Positions 12,836-22,010 are shown, numbered from the stretch's first letter. The stretch: 47,865 bases of DNA from Bacteroidales bacterium (GCA_016293535.1 JAEDEB010000011.1:1-47865), one strand, 5' to 3'. Notes: a model not told the origin generated them from the letters alone. Program-made: numbers and translations.

Positions 12836-15295
12836 ATGACAATCTCTTACAATTGGTTGAAGGATTATCTCCACTGCGGCCTCTCTCCTGAGGCCGTATG
12901 CGAGGCGCTTACGTCTATTGGCCTCGAAGTGGATGCTCTCGAGCAGACGGAGGCGATACCGGGCGGTCTCAAGGGTGTGATTGTGGCAGAGGTCGTGGAA
13001 TGCGTGGAGCATCCCGATTCCGACCATCTTCATGTTACCAAGCTCAACACCGGAGAGCCTGAGCTGCTTCAGGTTGTCTGCGGAGCCCCGAATGTGGCTG
13101 CAGGTCAGAAGGTCCTGCTTGCGACAGTGGGTACGGTGCTCGGAGAAGACTTCAAGATAAAGAAGTCAAAGATACGCGGAGTCGAGTCCTTCGGTATGAT
13201 ATGCGCCGAGGATGAACTCGGAATAGGAGAGGACCATTCCGGAATAATGGTGCTCGACCCGTCTGCGGTTCCCGGTACTCCTGCGAAGGAATATCTTCAT
13301 CTCGAGACCCAGTCGGTAATCGAAATCGGACTGACCGCCAACAGGGTCGATGCAGCTTCGCACATAGGAGTCGCCCGTGATCTGTATGCATATCTCAAAC
13401 TCAACGGCATCCCTTGCAGCCTCGAGATTCCTGACGTTTCCGCGTTCAGTGAAGGCGAGGGTGAGGCTGTGCCGGTAGAACTGCTTGCTCCGGAGGCTGC
13501 GCCGCGCTATACAGGCACGACAATCAGGGGCGTGAAGGTCGGTCCGTCTCCTGAATGGCTGCAGAAGAAGCTCTTGAGCATAGGCCTCAGACCTATCAAC
13601 AATGTCGTGGATATCACCAACTTCGTTTTGATGGAGATTGGCCAGCCTCTGCATGCCTTCGACCTGAACAAAATAAGGGGAGGAAAGGTAATCGTCCGCA
13701 TGGCCGAAGAGGGTGAGACTATGGTGACCCTCGATTCCGTGGAGCGCAAGCTTTCGTCCTCCGATCTTGTAATCGCCGACGCAGAGGGTCCAATGTGCAT
13801 CGCCGGAGTGTTCGGCGGCATCGATTCCGGAGTAACCGAGCAGACTGTGGACGTATTCCTTGAGTCGGCATACTTCACTCCTGCGTACATACGCAAGACC
13901 AGCAAGAGGCATACGCTCAAGACAGACGCATCTTTCAGGTACGAAAGGGGATGCGACCCTCTTGTGACAGAGTGGGCTGCTCACCGTGCGGCTCTTCTCA
14001 TCTCTGAAATCGCCGGGGGAAAGGTTTGCGGCCGCGTACAGGAGGCCTGCCCTGTGAAGCCTGAGAAGAAGCTCATCGAGCTCGATTATGCCCGTATGGA
14101 GGCTTTCATTGGCAAGAAGTTGGGCTGGCAGGTGATGGAGAGCATACTCACGGACCTCGCATACGAGTTTGTGGAAAGTCGCTGCGATGCCGAAGGCAAT
14201 CATCTTGGCGCGACCGTGGCAGCGCCTTCGTATATGGTCGACGTTTACCGCGAGTGCGACGTCGTCGAGGAGATTCTGCGAATCTACGGTTACAACAACA
14301 TAGAACTTCCCGCGGGAATGAAGATCAGTGTCAATGCGACCGTGAAACCGGAGCCGGAGGCGGTGCGCAACACGATTTCAGACTTCCTGGCTGCTAACGG
14401 ATTCGTGGAGACCATGAACAACTCCTTGACGAAATCCGAGTACTATTCAAAGTGCACGACCTGGCCGGAGGAAAAGTGCGTGAGGATAATGAACCCGCTC
14501 AGCACCGATCTCAACGTTCTCCGTCAGACTTTGATATTCAATGGTCTGGAGGTCGTTGCCTACAATATCAACCGCCAGATTTCAACTATGCGTACCTTCG
14601 AGTACGGCTCGGTATATTCCTTTGATCCTCAGAAAGACGGGAAGACTCTCGATTCCTATGAGGAGCATCAGAATTATGCCCTGTTCATGACTGGCCCGGA
14701 GGAGAAGTCCTGGCGCGCCGAAGCACGCAAGGGAAACTTCTTCCAGCTCAAGGGTTATGTGGAATTGCTTCTGCGCCGTTTCGGAGCGGATATATGGTCT
14801 ATGGAGACGACTCCTGCCCCTTCGGACATCTTTGCTGAGGGACTCAGCTACAGGCTTCAGGGCTCGGACAAGCTGCTGCTCACCCTCGGCACCGTTGCGC
14901 CGGCTCTTTGCAGGCAGTTCGGTATCAAGCAGCCGGTATTTGCGGCGGAGATAAGCTGGCCTGCGCTGTTCGAACTCATCAAGAGGGACAAGATAAAATA
15001 CAAGGAACTCCCTAAGTTCCCTGAGGTAAGAAGAGATCTCGCAGTACTCGTTGATGAGTCCGTGACCTATGCAGACCTGAGGAAGAGCGCCCTGAAAGCT
15101 GGCAAGAAGCTCGTAAGGAACGTGCGTCTGTTCGATGTCTACAGAGGTGACCGCATCCCTGAGGGCAAGAAGCAGTATGCGATGAGTTTCATACTTCAGG
15201 ATCCGGACAAGACCCTCGTGGATGCAGAGGTCGAGAAGATAATGTCGAGGATACTTTCCTCCTTCACCAATGAGTGGGGAGCAGTGCTGAGATAG
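12836..15295 (+). CDS. pheT: Phenylalanine-tRNA ligase beta subunit
   Basis: 819 aa, normal length. In order: an N-terminal MTISYNWLKDYL block, a tRNA-binding OB domain (about 40-155, with HPDSDHLHVTKL and GAPNVAAGQKV), the B3/B4 editing domain (about 210-390), the B5 domain, the catalytic-like domain, and a C-terminal FDX-ACB domain starting near LPKFPEVRRDLAVLVD. With PheS (not in the window) it charges tRNA-Phe and edits mischarged Tyr. No pheS neighbour is seen, so the two subunit genes are unlinked here, as in other Bacteroidales. Confidence 0.96.
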   Translation: MTISYNWLKDYLHCGLSPEAVCEALTSIGLEVDALEQTEAIPGGLKGVIVAEVVECVEHPDSDHLHVTKLNTGEPELLQVVCGAPNVAAGQKVLLATVGTVLGEDFKIKKSKIRGVESFGMICAEDELGIGEDHSGIMVLDPSAVPGTPAKEYLHLETQSVIEIGLTANRVDAASHIGVARDLYAYLKLNGIPCSLEIPDVSAFSEGEGEAVPVELLAPEAAPRYTGTTIRGVKVGPSPEWLQKKLLSIGLRPINNVVDITNFVLMEIGQPLHAFDLNKIRGGKVIVRMAEEGETMVTLDSVERKLSSSDLVIADAEGPMCIAGVFGGIDSGVTEQTVDVFLESAYFTPAYIRKTSKRHTLKTDASFRYERGCDPLVTEWAAHRAALLISEIAGGKVCGRVQEACPVKPEKKLIELDYARMEAFIGKKLGWQVMESILTDLAYEFVESRCDAEGNHLGATVAAPSYMVDVYRECDVVEEILRIYGYNNIELPAGMKISVNATVKPEPEAVRNTISDFLAANGFVETMNNSLTKSEYYSKCTTWPEEKCVRIMNPLSTDLNVLRQTLIFNGLEVVAYNINRQISTMRTFEYGSVYSFDPQKDGKTLDSYEEHQNYALFMTGPEEKSWRAEARKGNFFQLKGYVELLLRRFGADIWSMETTPAPSDIFAEGLSYRLQGSDKLLLTLGTVAPALCRQFGIKQPVFAAEISWPALFELIKRDKIKYKELPKFPEVRRDLAVLVDESVTYADLRKSALKAGKKLVRNVRLFDVYRGDRIPEGKKQYAMSFILQDPDKTLVDAEVEKIMSRILSSFTNEWGAVLR

Positions 15296-15313
15296 AGTGA
15301 CGTCAGTAAGGCA

Positions 15314-16066
15314 ATGAAGAAGGCGTTACGCATATTCTCCGTGCTTGTCATTACGCTTGCCGTCTTTTCCTCCTGCAGGAAAGGCGGCAGGATAATTCCG
15401 CGTGACAGGATGTCGAAGATGTATGCGGAAATGCTTTTGACCGATCAGTGGATTTCCACCCATTACGATATGCGCAGGCACGCGGATACGACCTTCGTAT
15501 ATGGACCCGTACTTGAAAAATACGGGTATACCGCGGAGGACTGGAGGGCCAGCGTGGCTGAGTATCTGCACGATCCGCAGAGGTATGCGCGCATGCTGCA
15601 CAAGACGGTGGCGATACTCGAAAAGAGGGTCGACGAACTCGAGGCCCTGAACAGGAAGGATGCCGCAGCTGCGGAGTATCTCCAGGGTCTGGAACGCTTC
15701 AGACCGGAAAGGATATTCACGATGAGCGGTATGAAGAACAGGGAGGTTTTTGTTGAAGGAGGCGTGGTCTACTTTGTCGATACGGTCGGTGGAGACTGGA
15801 TGTTCGATCCTGACAAGGATGCGGACACGGTTTACAAGGGACCTATGCTGATATGGCCCGTCCCGTCCGACACAACAGCATTGGCTGACAGCCTGGCAGT
15901 CGCGGACAGCCTTGCAACTGCTGACAGCCTTGCAGCGGCGGATAGTCTGTCCGTTGAAGGCACGGCAAATGCGGCGGACAGCCTTGCAACGGCGGATACG
16001 GTACGGAAAGCGCAGCGTATATCCTTCGAAGAATTCAAGGGCATCAGGATAAAGGAGAGATTGTGA
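15314..16066 (+). CDS. DUF4296 lipoprotein with an ADSLA-repeat tail
   Basis: 250 aa. SPII signal with a lipobox ending at Cys21 (VFSSC). The DUF4296 domain covers about residues 25-110 (RDRMSKMYAEMLLTDQWI, YGYTAEDWRASVAEYLHDPQRYARM). The function is unknown, and it is an envelope protein restricted to Bacteroidota. The last third is unusual: a run of six-residue repeats of the form xADSLA (about residues 189-229), giving a low-complexity acidic/Ala tail before a basic C-terminus. The next gene (radical SAM) starts one base after the stop, so the two are co-translated. Confidence 0.82.
   Translation: MKKALRIFSVLVITLAVFSSCRKGGRIIPRDRMSKMYAEMLLTDQWISTHYDMRRHADTTFVYGPVLEKYGYTAEDWRASVAEYLHDPQRYARMLHKTVAILEKRVDELEALNRKDAAAAEYLQGLERFRPERIFTMSGMKNREVFVEGGVVYFVDTVGGDWMFDPDKDADTVYKGPMLIWPVPSDTTALADSLAVADSLATADSLAAADSLSVEGTANAADSLATADTVRKAQRISFEEFKGIRIKERL
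15878..16000 (+). repeat. Degenerate 18-bp coding repeat (ADSLA tail)
   Basis: Five to six imperfect copies of an 18-base unit of the form GCnnnnGCnGACAGCCTT run in tandem, interrupted once near 15951-15969. They encode ADSLA repeats in the DUF4296 lipoprotein. The third-base differences show the copies are not recent. Confidence 0.75.
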
Positions 16067-16067
16067 T

Positions 16068-16823
16068 ATGCTCAGATTCGATGATATAGTGTTCGGGCCA
16101 ATACACAGCAGAAGGCTGGGGTCGTCGTTGGGAATCAATCTGCTTCCCCGCGACGGAAAACTGTGCAACTTCGACTGCGTGTATTGCGAATGCGGATGGA
16201 ACAGGGACGGTCGCAGCACTGATGCGCGGCTTCCTCAGCCGTCCGAACTCAGGGCAGCCCTCGAGGCGAAGCTGCTCGAATGCAGGGAGGCGGGGACTGG
16301 AATAGACTCCATCACCTTCTCCGGCAACGGAGAGCCTACTCTGAACCCTGATTTTCCGGATATGGTGGATATTGTTCTGGAACTCAGGGACAGATACTAC
16401 CCGGGCGCAGTCGTTTCCGTGCTGAGCAACGCCACTTCAGCGGGCGACCCGGCCATTGCGGATGCCCTCAGGAAGGTGGACAATCCCATACTGAAGCTGG
16501 ATGCACCCGACAACAGGGGTGTGGAACTGGTCAACAGACCTGCATTCCCTTACGACATGGACAAGATTGTCGACGCTCTCAAGGCTTTCGGGGGAAATTT
16601 CATACTCCAGACGATGTTTCTCCGATGGGACGGCTACGATACCGCCGAAGGTCTGGAAAAGTGGATGGACATAGTCCGAAGCTTGCATCCGCGCTCGATA
16701 ATGGTATATAGTCTCGACAGGGAGACCCCGCAGTCGGGATTGAGAAGATATTCTGCTGAAGAGATGGCAGCAATGGTAAGACCTCTCGTCGAAGAAGGCT
16801 TCAAAGTACAGATCAATGCATAA
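16068..16823 (+). CDS. Radical SAM protein
   Basis: 251 aa. The [4Fe-4S]/SAM cluster motif is CNFDCVYC (CX3CX2C) at about residues 34-41. The GNGEPTLNPDF block is the GGEPTL-like SAM-binding strand, and the N-terminal FGPIHSRRLGSSLGINLLP matches a small family of uncharacterised radical SAM proteins related to the wyosine-type group. There is no extra C-terminal cluster domain. It is presumably cytoplasmic and its substrate is unknown. The gene lies between DUF4296 and deoC with a 1-bp and an 18-bp gap. Confidence 0.85.
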   Translation: MLRFDDIVFGPIHSRRLGSSLGINLLPRDGKLCNFDCVYCECGWNRDGRSTDARLPQPSELRAALEAKLLECREAGTGIDSITFSGNGEPTLNPDFPDMVDIVLELRDRYYPGAVVSVLSNATSAGDPAIADALRKVDNPILKLDAPDNRGVELVNRPAFPYDMDKIVDALKAFGGNFILQTMFLRWDGYDTAEGLEKWMDIVRSLHPRSIMVYSLDRETPQSGLRRYSAEEMAAMVRPLVEEGFKVQINA

Positions 16824-16841
16824 TTTTTCAATTTTTCAGAT

Positions 16842-17735
16842 ATGACAGATTATTTCAAGAAGTACAACTACGCTCCCGATATCGAGGCGGTAAACAGAAG
16901 CCTCCAGCTTATCTCGATGGGATTAGAGGACATAACCTGCCCCCAGGTTCTCAAGGACTGTTTCTCGATGATGGATCTGACCACGCTCAAGACCAACGAT
17001 ACTCCTGCTTCAGTATCCAAGCTCGTGCGCAAGGTCAATGAGTTCCGCTCCCATTATCCGGAATATCCCAATCCGGCTTCGATATGCGTATTTTCAAACT
17101 TTGCTCCTGTTCTTAAAGAGACTCTCACTGCAGAGGGCGTCCATATCACTGTCGTGTCAGCCTGCTTCCCTTCTTCCCAGAGTTTTCTCGAGGTGAAACT
17201 CAAAGAGGTTGAAATGGCGGTCGAGGCAGGTGCGGATGAAGTGGATATAGTCCTTGCTCTCAATGCTTTCCTCGAGGGGGACTATGACAGGGCTTCGAAC
17301 GAAATCGTGCAGGTGCGCAAGACCATAGACCGGATAGCCGAGGCTCAGAACAGAAAGGTGGTACTCAAGGTGATTCTCGAGACAGGCCTGCTTGCAACTC
17401 CTGAGAATGTGGCGAATGCGTCATTCCTTGCGATGGAGGCCGGTGCGGATTTCATAAAGACCTCCACTGGAAAGGTTGAGGTCAATGCCACACCTACGGT
17501 CGCATATGTTATGTGCGAGTGCATCGCCGCCTTCTACAAGGTGACGGGACGCAGGATAGGCTTCAAACCGGCCGGTGGAATGTCGACCGCTTCCGATGCT
17601 GTTTCCTACTATTCCATCGTGAGCACAGTTCTCGGCAAGGAATGGCTCAACAAGAATCTCTTCCGCCTCGGTGTCAGCAGAATGGCAAACAATCTACTTT
17701 CCGAGGTAGAACAGAAGACCGTAACGTATTTTTAG
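16842..17735 (+). CDS. deoC: Deoxyribose-phosphate aldolase
   Basis: 297 aa, the longer class of DeoC. The Schiff-base Lys is in ADFIKTSTGK (about residue 207), with the partner Lys in GFKPAGGM and the conserved KVILETGLL strand. It splits 2-deoxyribose-5-phosphate into glyceraldehyde-3-phosphate and acetaldehyde in deoxynucleoside breakdown. It closes the ftsY-pheT-DUF4296-radical SAM run and is followed by a strong terminator. Confidence 0.95.
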   Translation: MTDYFKKYNYAPDIEAVNRSLQLISMGLEDITCPQVLKDCFSMMDLTTLKTNDTPASVSKLVRKVNEFRSHYPEYPNPASICVFSNFAPVLKETLTAEGVHITVVSACFPSSQSFLEVKLKEVEMAVEAGADEVDIVLALNAFLEGDYDRASNEIVQVRKTIDRIAEAQNRKVVLKVILETGLLATPENVANASFLAMEAGADFIKTSTGKVEVNATPTVAYVMCECIAAFYKVTGRRIGFKPAGGMSTASDAVSYYSIVSTVLGKEWLNKNLFRLGVSRMANNLLSEVEQKTVTYF

Positions 17736-17807
17736 ACAGCCCCTTTGTCCCCGCCCTGTAAGGGCAAAGAGACAAAAATGTAGCAAAATTCAGCTTTACT
17801 CGTAAAG

Positions 17808-17844
17808 AAAATCGCCCTCTCAGACTACTGGGAGGGCGATTTTT
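17808..17844 (+). terminator. Intrinsic terminator after deoC
   Basis: A perfect 12-bp stem (17808-17819 with 17832-17843, AAAATCGCCCTC/GAGGGCGATTTT), a 12-base loop and flanking A and T runs could work in both directions. A weaker stem with a bulge (CTTTG..CCC/GGG..CAAAG, about 17743-17770) precedes it. Confidence 0.85.
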
Positions 17845-17853
17845 GTAATTATC

Positions 17854-17874
17854 CGTAGAATAAAAATTTCTACG
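17854..17874 (+). promoter_or_regulatory. 7-bp inverted repeat upstream of the pilus operon promoter
   Basis: CGTAGAA (17854-17860) pairs perfectly with TTCTACG (17868-17874) across a 7-base AT spacer. It lies 14 bases before the -7 box at 17888-17895, i.e. in the -33/-20 region of the promoter, where an operator would be expected. It is not in the transcript. No bound protein is known. Confidence 0.4.
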
Positions 17875-17887
17875 CATGCTTCCCTTC

Positions 17888-17895
17888 TACCTTTG
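17888..17895 (+). promoter_or_regulatory. -7 promoter element of the pilus-type operon
   Basis: TACCTTTG is an exact TAnnTTTG match. It lies inside the longest open frame that begins at ATG 17876, which shows that this ATG is upstream of the transcription start. The true start must be ATG 17918 or later. Confidence 0.65.
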
Positions 17896-17917
17896 CTTCG
17901 TAACAATTCGGAACAGA

Positions 17918-19537
17918 ATGGAAATGAAACGCAGAGGAATGAGAAAGCTTACGGCAGCGGTGCTGTCGTCGCTTGCGGTCATATCGTGTGCCAAGGAAAT
18001 GGGGCCGGATCCCTATGATTCGACAGATTTCGATTACGCATACGGGCTGGACCACGGGGAGATTGTTCTCGGAAAAAAGTTGGAGAATCCATATACGGTG
18101 GAGAACGTCGGGAAGGCTTTGGCCAAGGTCTACCCGACCAAGGGAAGGCTTGAGGTGGAGACGACCAATATCTACGCCCGTTTCCTTCCGAAGACGGACG
18201 CCGAACTCGAACTTCTGGATGGACTGGTTCTTGTCGACCATCCCCTGGACTACGCGATAGCCCGTGAAGGGGACTGGTACCACGATCCTGAGGTACCGGA
18301 AGGGGAGATGACCTGGATGTACGCAGTCGTGGACAAGGATTACGTGTTCCCGGACGTCCAATATGAGGTCCTGGACGAATGTTTCATCTCGGAGAACCGA
18401 ACTGTGACGAGAAGCCCCGGCGGAGAGGTCCTGGATGACGGCATAGATTGGGATGAGGTTATGCGCACGGCGTATATGATGACGGGGAACGGCGGCCTTC
18501 TGGAGTCTTTGGAAACGAGAGCGTCCGAGCTTGAAGAGGCGTGCCCATCCGGGCGCATAACCCTTGTGGACAAGGATGCGGCGGGCGGAAAACCCGTCGG
18601 TGTGGCAGGAGTCACGGTCTTGTGCAATTCCTTCGTGAAATTTGCCAAGGCTTATACCGACAGGGACGGATACTACCGTATGGACAAGAGTTTCAAGTCC
18701 AGCGTGAGGTACAGGCTCGTGTTCAGGAACGAAAGGGATTTCTCCCTGGGTTTCAATTTCATACTTGTGCCGGCATCGGTCTCGACACTCGGAAAGTCCG
18801 ATCCTTCGGGAGTCAACGTGACGGTAACGGAAGACTCGGATCCCCGTCTGTTCAGGCGTTGCGCCGTCAGCAATGCAGCTTATGATTTCATCGGCCGATG
18901 CACCCCGAAGGACCTTGGAATAGACCCTCCGCAGAAGGATATGCGTATATGGATATTCCCGGACGTGAAGGCGAGTTCAGCGATTATGATGCACCACGGT
19001 ACGGTGGTTGACGACGCGAGAATCGCGAGCTGGCTCGGTGTCTATGCACCTATTGTAACTTTCTTCGCTCCGGATATCACCATAGGCGCATCCGGAAAGG
19101 ACAGTTGCAAGGACCTTTATTCCGTAACCTGCCATGAAATGGCGCACGCCTGCCATTTTGCATCCGTGGGAAAGAAATGGTGGGACAAGTACATAGGCTT
19201 CATCCTGAGTTCCTTCCTCTCTTCCGGCGGTACAACCTACGGAACCGGTTCGGAGCCTGGCGCAGGCTACTGTGAGATAGGGGAGATGTGGGCCTATTTC
19301 ATACAGGCGAAGATGCATAAGGAACGCTATGGCGGTGGTATGCCTTCTTTCGGGACTTCGTACTGGTTCTATCCGCAGATATTCAGATATCTCGAAGAAA
19401 GGGGACTGCCGGCGGGGAATATTTTCGAGGCCCTTACGGATGAGGTTTGTTCAAGGGAACTGCTCCAGACCAAACTGCTGGACCTTTATCCCGCCAAGAA
19501 AACCGTAATCCAGCAGGTATTTTCAAGATATGAGTGA
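17918..19537 (+). CDS. HExxH metallopeptidase-like lipoprotein
   Basis: 539 aa from ATG 17918 (553 if read from ATG 17876, which I reject because a promoter overlaps it; ATG 17939 is also possible). SPII signal with a lipobox ending at Cys24 (AVISC). A beta-sandwich/carboxypeptidase-regulatory-like segment lies around residues 215-275 (GVAGVTVLCNSF, YTDRDGYYRMDKSF). The catalytic-looking motif HEMAHACH gives H406, E407, H410. E456 in GEMWAYF, about 46 residues on, could be the third zinc ligand as in gluzincins. I do not recognise the family by name. The 3' end overlaps the next gene by 8 bp, so it heads a pilus-type operon. A role in surface-protein or pilin maturation is a guess from context. 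Confidence 0.75.
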   Translation: MEMKRRGMRKLTAAVLSSLAVISCAKEMGPDPYDSTDFDYAYGLDHGEIVLGKKLENPYTVENVGKALAKVYPTKGRLEVETTNIYARFLPKTDAELELLDGLVLVDHPLDYAIAREGDWYHDPEVPEGEMTWMYAVVDKDYVFPDVQYEVLDECFISENRTVTRSPGGEVLDDGIDWDEVMRTAYMMTGNGGLLESLETRASELEEACPSGRITLVDKDAAGGKPVGVAGVTVLCNSFVKFAKAYTDRDGYYRMDKSFKSSVRYRLVFRNERDFSLGFNFILVPASVSTLGKSDPSGVNVTVTEDSDPRLFRRCAVSNAAYDFIGRCTPKDLGIDPPQKDMRIWIFPDVKASSAIMMHHGTVVDDARIASWLGVYAPIVTFFAPDITIGASGKDSCKDLYSVTCHEMAHACHFASVGKKWWDKYIGFILSSFLSSGGTTYGTGSEPGAGYCEIGEMWAYFIQAKMHKERYGGGMPSFGTSYWFYPQIFRYLEERGLPAGNIFEALTDEVCSRELLQTKLLDLYPAKKTVIQQVFSRYE

Positions 19538-20093
19538 TATGAAGCGCATAGGTGTGGCCGTGATTATCCTGCTTGTTTCTTCTACCGTAGTCTTCTCGCA
19601 GGAATTCTCACTTTCGACCAATCTTGTCGGCTACGCTAATCTCGGGACCATGAACGCGGAGTTCTCCTATGCCGCAACACGGCATATCAGTGTCAACGCG
19701 TCCGTGAAATACAACCCCTTCACATTTCACAAAGGAACTTCCCGACAGTTCCAGTCCAGACAGCAGAGTTATGCAGCGGGCATAAGGTGGTGGCCATGGC
19801 ATAGTTTGTCCGGATGGTGGGTGGCGGCAAAGCTCCAGTATCAGGAGTACAATGCGGGAGGCATTCTCTCGCGCCGGACAGAAGAAGGGGATAGGGCTGG
19901 TGTCGGATTGACCGTAGGCTACACCTATATGCTTCATCCTCACGTAAATATGGAATTCGGACTTGGAGGCTGGGCAGGCTGCAAGTGGTATACCGTCTAT
20001 TCCTGTCCCAAGTGTGGAATCAAGGAGGAGAATGGCCGCAAGGCCTTCATCCTTCCCAATGACCTGATTGTGTCCATCGCATATGTATTCTGA
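19530..20093 (+). CDS. DUF3575 outer-membrane beta-barrel-like protein
   Basis: 187 aa with an SPI signal (VVFSQEF cut). The mature part alternates aromatic and polar residues as in a small outer-membrane barrel: LSTNLVGYANLGTMNAEFSYA, HISVNASVKYNPF, RWWPWHSLSGWWVAAKLQYQEY (quoted in part), then VGYTYMLHPHVNMEFGLGGW, ending in a Phe-terminated strand IVSIAYVF, the usual barrel end signal. DUF3575 proteins sit in Bacteroidales fimbrial loci. The gene overlaps its upstream and downstream neighbours (ATG 19530 before the stop at 19537; the next ATG 20083 before its own stop at 20093). ATG 19539 is an alternative start. Confidence 0.82.
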   Translation: MSDMKRIGVAVIILLVSSTVVFSQEFSLSTNLVGYANLGTMNAEFSYAATRHISVNASVKYNPFTFHKGTSRQFQSRQQSYAAGIRWWPWHSLSGWWVAAKLQYQEYNAGGILSRRTEEGDRAGVGLTVGYTYMLHPHVNMEFGLGGWAGCKWYTVYSCPKCGIKEENGRKAFILPNDLIVSIAYVF

Positions 20094-21951
20094 GTGGAGA
20101 CTGATATTGTGCATGGTGACGGGATTGACCGTGGTTTCTTGTTCTTCGTCCGTGAAGCTGGGCGTGATTGAGAGGGGAGAGACTTCTGTGGAGATGTCCC
20201 TGCCTTCGGACGAGGAACTTGCAGTGGAGAACGAGGGGGAGATGACTTCGGTCGCGGTGGACACTTCCAGGAACGGGGAACCCTACATAATGAGGGCGAT
20301 AAAGGATGAACAGAGCGGGGAGATGGTCGCTACCGACGTGATTAGCGCATCGAAGGTGACTGCCCGTTTCCGCCACGTGGCTGAACGTCTGGGCAAGATA
20401 CTCCTTGAATTCGACATCTCGGTTCCGGAAGAGATGATGGACTCGAAATGGCAGTTGAGATTTCTTCCGACAATGAAGATGATGGGAGACAGCCTCGCAA
20501 TGGAGCCGCTGTACATCACCGGGCGACGGTACAGGGAGGCCCAGCTCAGGGGATATCAGAGATATGAGGCTTTCCTTCGTTCCATAATCACAGACACTAC
20601 CAGATTCATTAACATACATCAGCTTGAAATCTTCCTCAAGAGAAATTTCCCCGAGACCTATGCGATGAAGAACGACACAAGTTTTGTTTCGGAACCGGAA
20701 GCCCGCAATCTCTTCGGTGTTTCCCAGAGGCAGGCTCTGGAGCACTATACAAGCCACTTTCTGATTGCAAGGAACGAGAGGCGCAAGGGCAATATGGGGA
20801 AGATGTTTAAAAAATATGTCAAATCTCCCATAGAGACGGACGGTATACGTCTGGATACCGTGCTCAATGAGTCGGGTCTGTTCGTTTTCCGTTACAGGCA
20901 GCAGCTGGCGAGCCGTCCCGGTCTCAAGAAGATTGTCGTTTCGCTCCGGGGTGAGATCTATGATTTCGGAAAATGTCTCGGCGTGATGCCGTATCCCGAA
21001 GACCTGGTTTTCTACGTGAGCTCCCTCTCCTCTTTGACAGACGCTTCACACAAATTCCTGACTAGAGTTCTTGAACGGAGGGTTTCAGCTCAAACACTTG
21101 CTTTGATTGATTTCGACCAGGGAAGTGCACAAGTGGATACCACCCTGGAGGGGAACGCTCAAGAAATGGAACGCATACGGGAATGTATAGGAGAGCTCGC
21201 TTCAAGGGAGGAATTCGAACCTGATTCCATAGTGGTCACCGCCTCATGCTCCCCGGAAGGCTCTTACCGTTCCAATGCAAACCTCGCTTCCAGGCGCGCT
21301 GAAGCTCTGGCGGTATATATCGACACTCTCGGGAAGGACGGCTCATGGAAGATGGTTTCGAGGTCGGTTCCAGAGAACTGGGAACGCTTCGGCCGTCTCG
21401 TGGCCTCTGACACAACTCTTTCGCAGGATTTCAAGAGGAATTTCACGGAGTTGCTTTCTTCTTCAGTTGACAGGGATATACTCGAAAGGAAACTGTCGAA
21501 AATGCCGGAGTATCCATACCTGCGCCGCAGGATATATCCCCGTCTGAGGACAGTCAGCCTCGAGTTCCATCTCCACCGCAAGGGTATGGTCAAGGATACC
21601 ATTGTGACGACGGAACCTGATACACTATACGAGAGGGGTGTCACTGCCCTGAGAAATCTCGATTACAAGACTGCATGCACCATACTCCGCCCTTACAGGG
21701 ACTACAATGCAGCCCTCGCCCTTCTGGCTTCGGCGTATAACTGGTCGGCACTCGAGATTCTTGACGGCCTGGACCAGTCGAGACCGGACGTGCTCTATCT
21801 GAAGGCCATAGCCTACGCGCGGCTTGGAAATGTCGATGCTGCGTCCCGTTGCTACCTGGCCAGTGCGGAGGCCGATCCGTCCATGGCATTCCGTGCCAAT
21901 CTCGACCCGGAACTGTCCGACATAGTCAGACGTCAGCAATCCGCTCAATAA
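20083..21951 (+). CDS. DUF3868-like lipoprotein with OmpA-like and TPR domains
   Basis: 622 aa from ATG 20083, which overlaps the DUF3575 stop by 11 bp. An earlier GTG at 20068 is possible but leaves a poorer signal. Lipobox ends at Cys20 (VVSC). The N-terminal ~330 residues are DUF3868-like, then an OmpA-like peptidoglycan-binding domain (about 335-450) has IDFDQGSAQVD and TASCSPEGSYRSNANLASRRAEAL. The C-terminus (about 515-615) is TPR-like helical repeats. It probably ties an outer-membrane assembly to the cell wall. In Bacteroidales, DUF3575 and DUF3868 genes precede FimB/Mfa2-type genes, as here. Confidence 0.75.
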   Translation: MYSEWRLILCMVTGLTVVSCSSSVKLGVIERGETSVEMSLPSDEELAVENEGEMTSVAVDTSRNGEPYIMRAIKDEQSGEMVATDVISASKVTARFRHVAERLGKILLEFDISVPEEMMDSKWQLRFLPTMKMMGDSLAMEPLYITGRRYREAQLRGYQRYEAFLRSIITDTTRFINIHQLEIFLKRNFPETYAMKNDTSFVSEPEARNLFGVSQRQALEHYTSHFLIARNERRKGNMGKMFKKYVKSPIETDGIRLDTVLNESGLFVFRYRQQLASRPGLKKIVVSLRGEIYDFGKCLGVMPYPEDLVFYVSSLSSLTDASHKFLTRVLERRVSAQTLALIDFDQGSAQVDTTLEGNAQEMERIRECIGELASREEFEPDSIVVTASCSPEGSYRSNANLASRRAEALAVYIDTLGKDGSWKMVSRSVPENWERFGRLVASDTTLSQDFKRNFTELLSSSVDRDILERKLSKMPEYPYLRRRIYPRLRTVSLEFHLHRKGMVKDTIVTTEPDTLYERGVTALRNLDYKTACTILRPYRDYNAALALLASAYNWSALEILDGLDQSRPDVLYLKAIAYARLGNVDAASRCYLASAEADPSMAFRANLDPELSDIVRRQQSAQ

Positions 21952-21952
21952 C

Positions 21953-22010
21953 CCCGATACATAATCAACATATTACAATACTCCCGACACATAACCAAAA
22001 AACAGCAATA
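21953..22010 (+). repeat. Two tandem ~28-bp direct repeats before the fimbrillin gene
   Basis: The units 21953-21980 and 21983-22010 start CCCGAYACATAA and end CAATA, 30 bp apart, with about 20 of 28 positions alike. They fill the only real gap in the pilus operon. I see no TAnnTTTG element there. Confidence 0.5.

Noticed and set aside
17876..17917. Upstream start of the metallopeptidase-like gene
   Set aside because: A TACCTTTG promoter box lies inside this stretch and the lipoprotein signal begins later.
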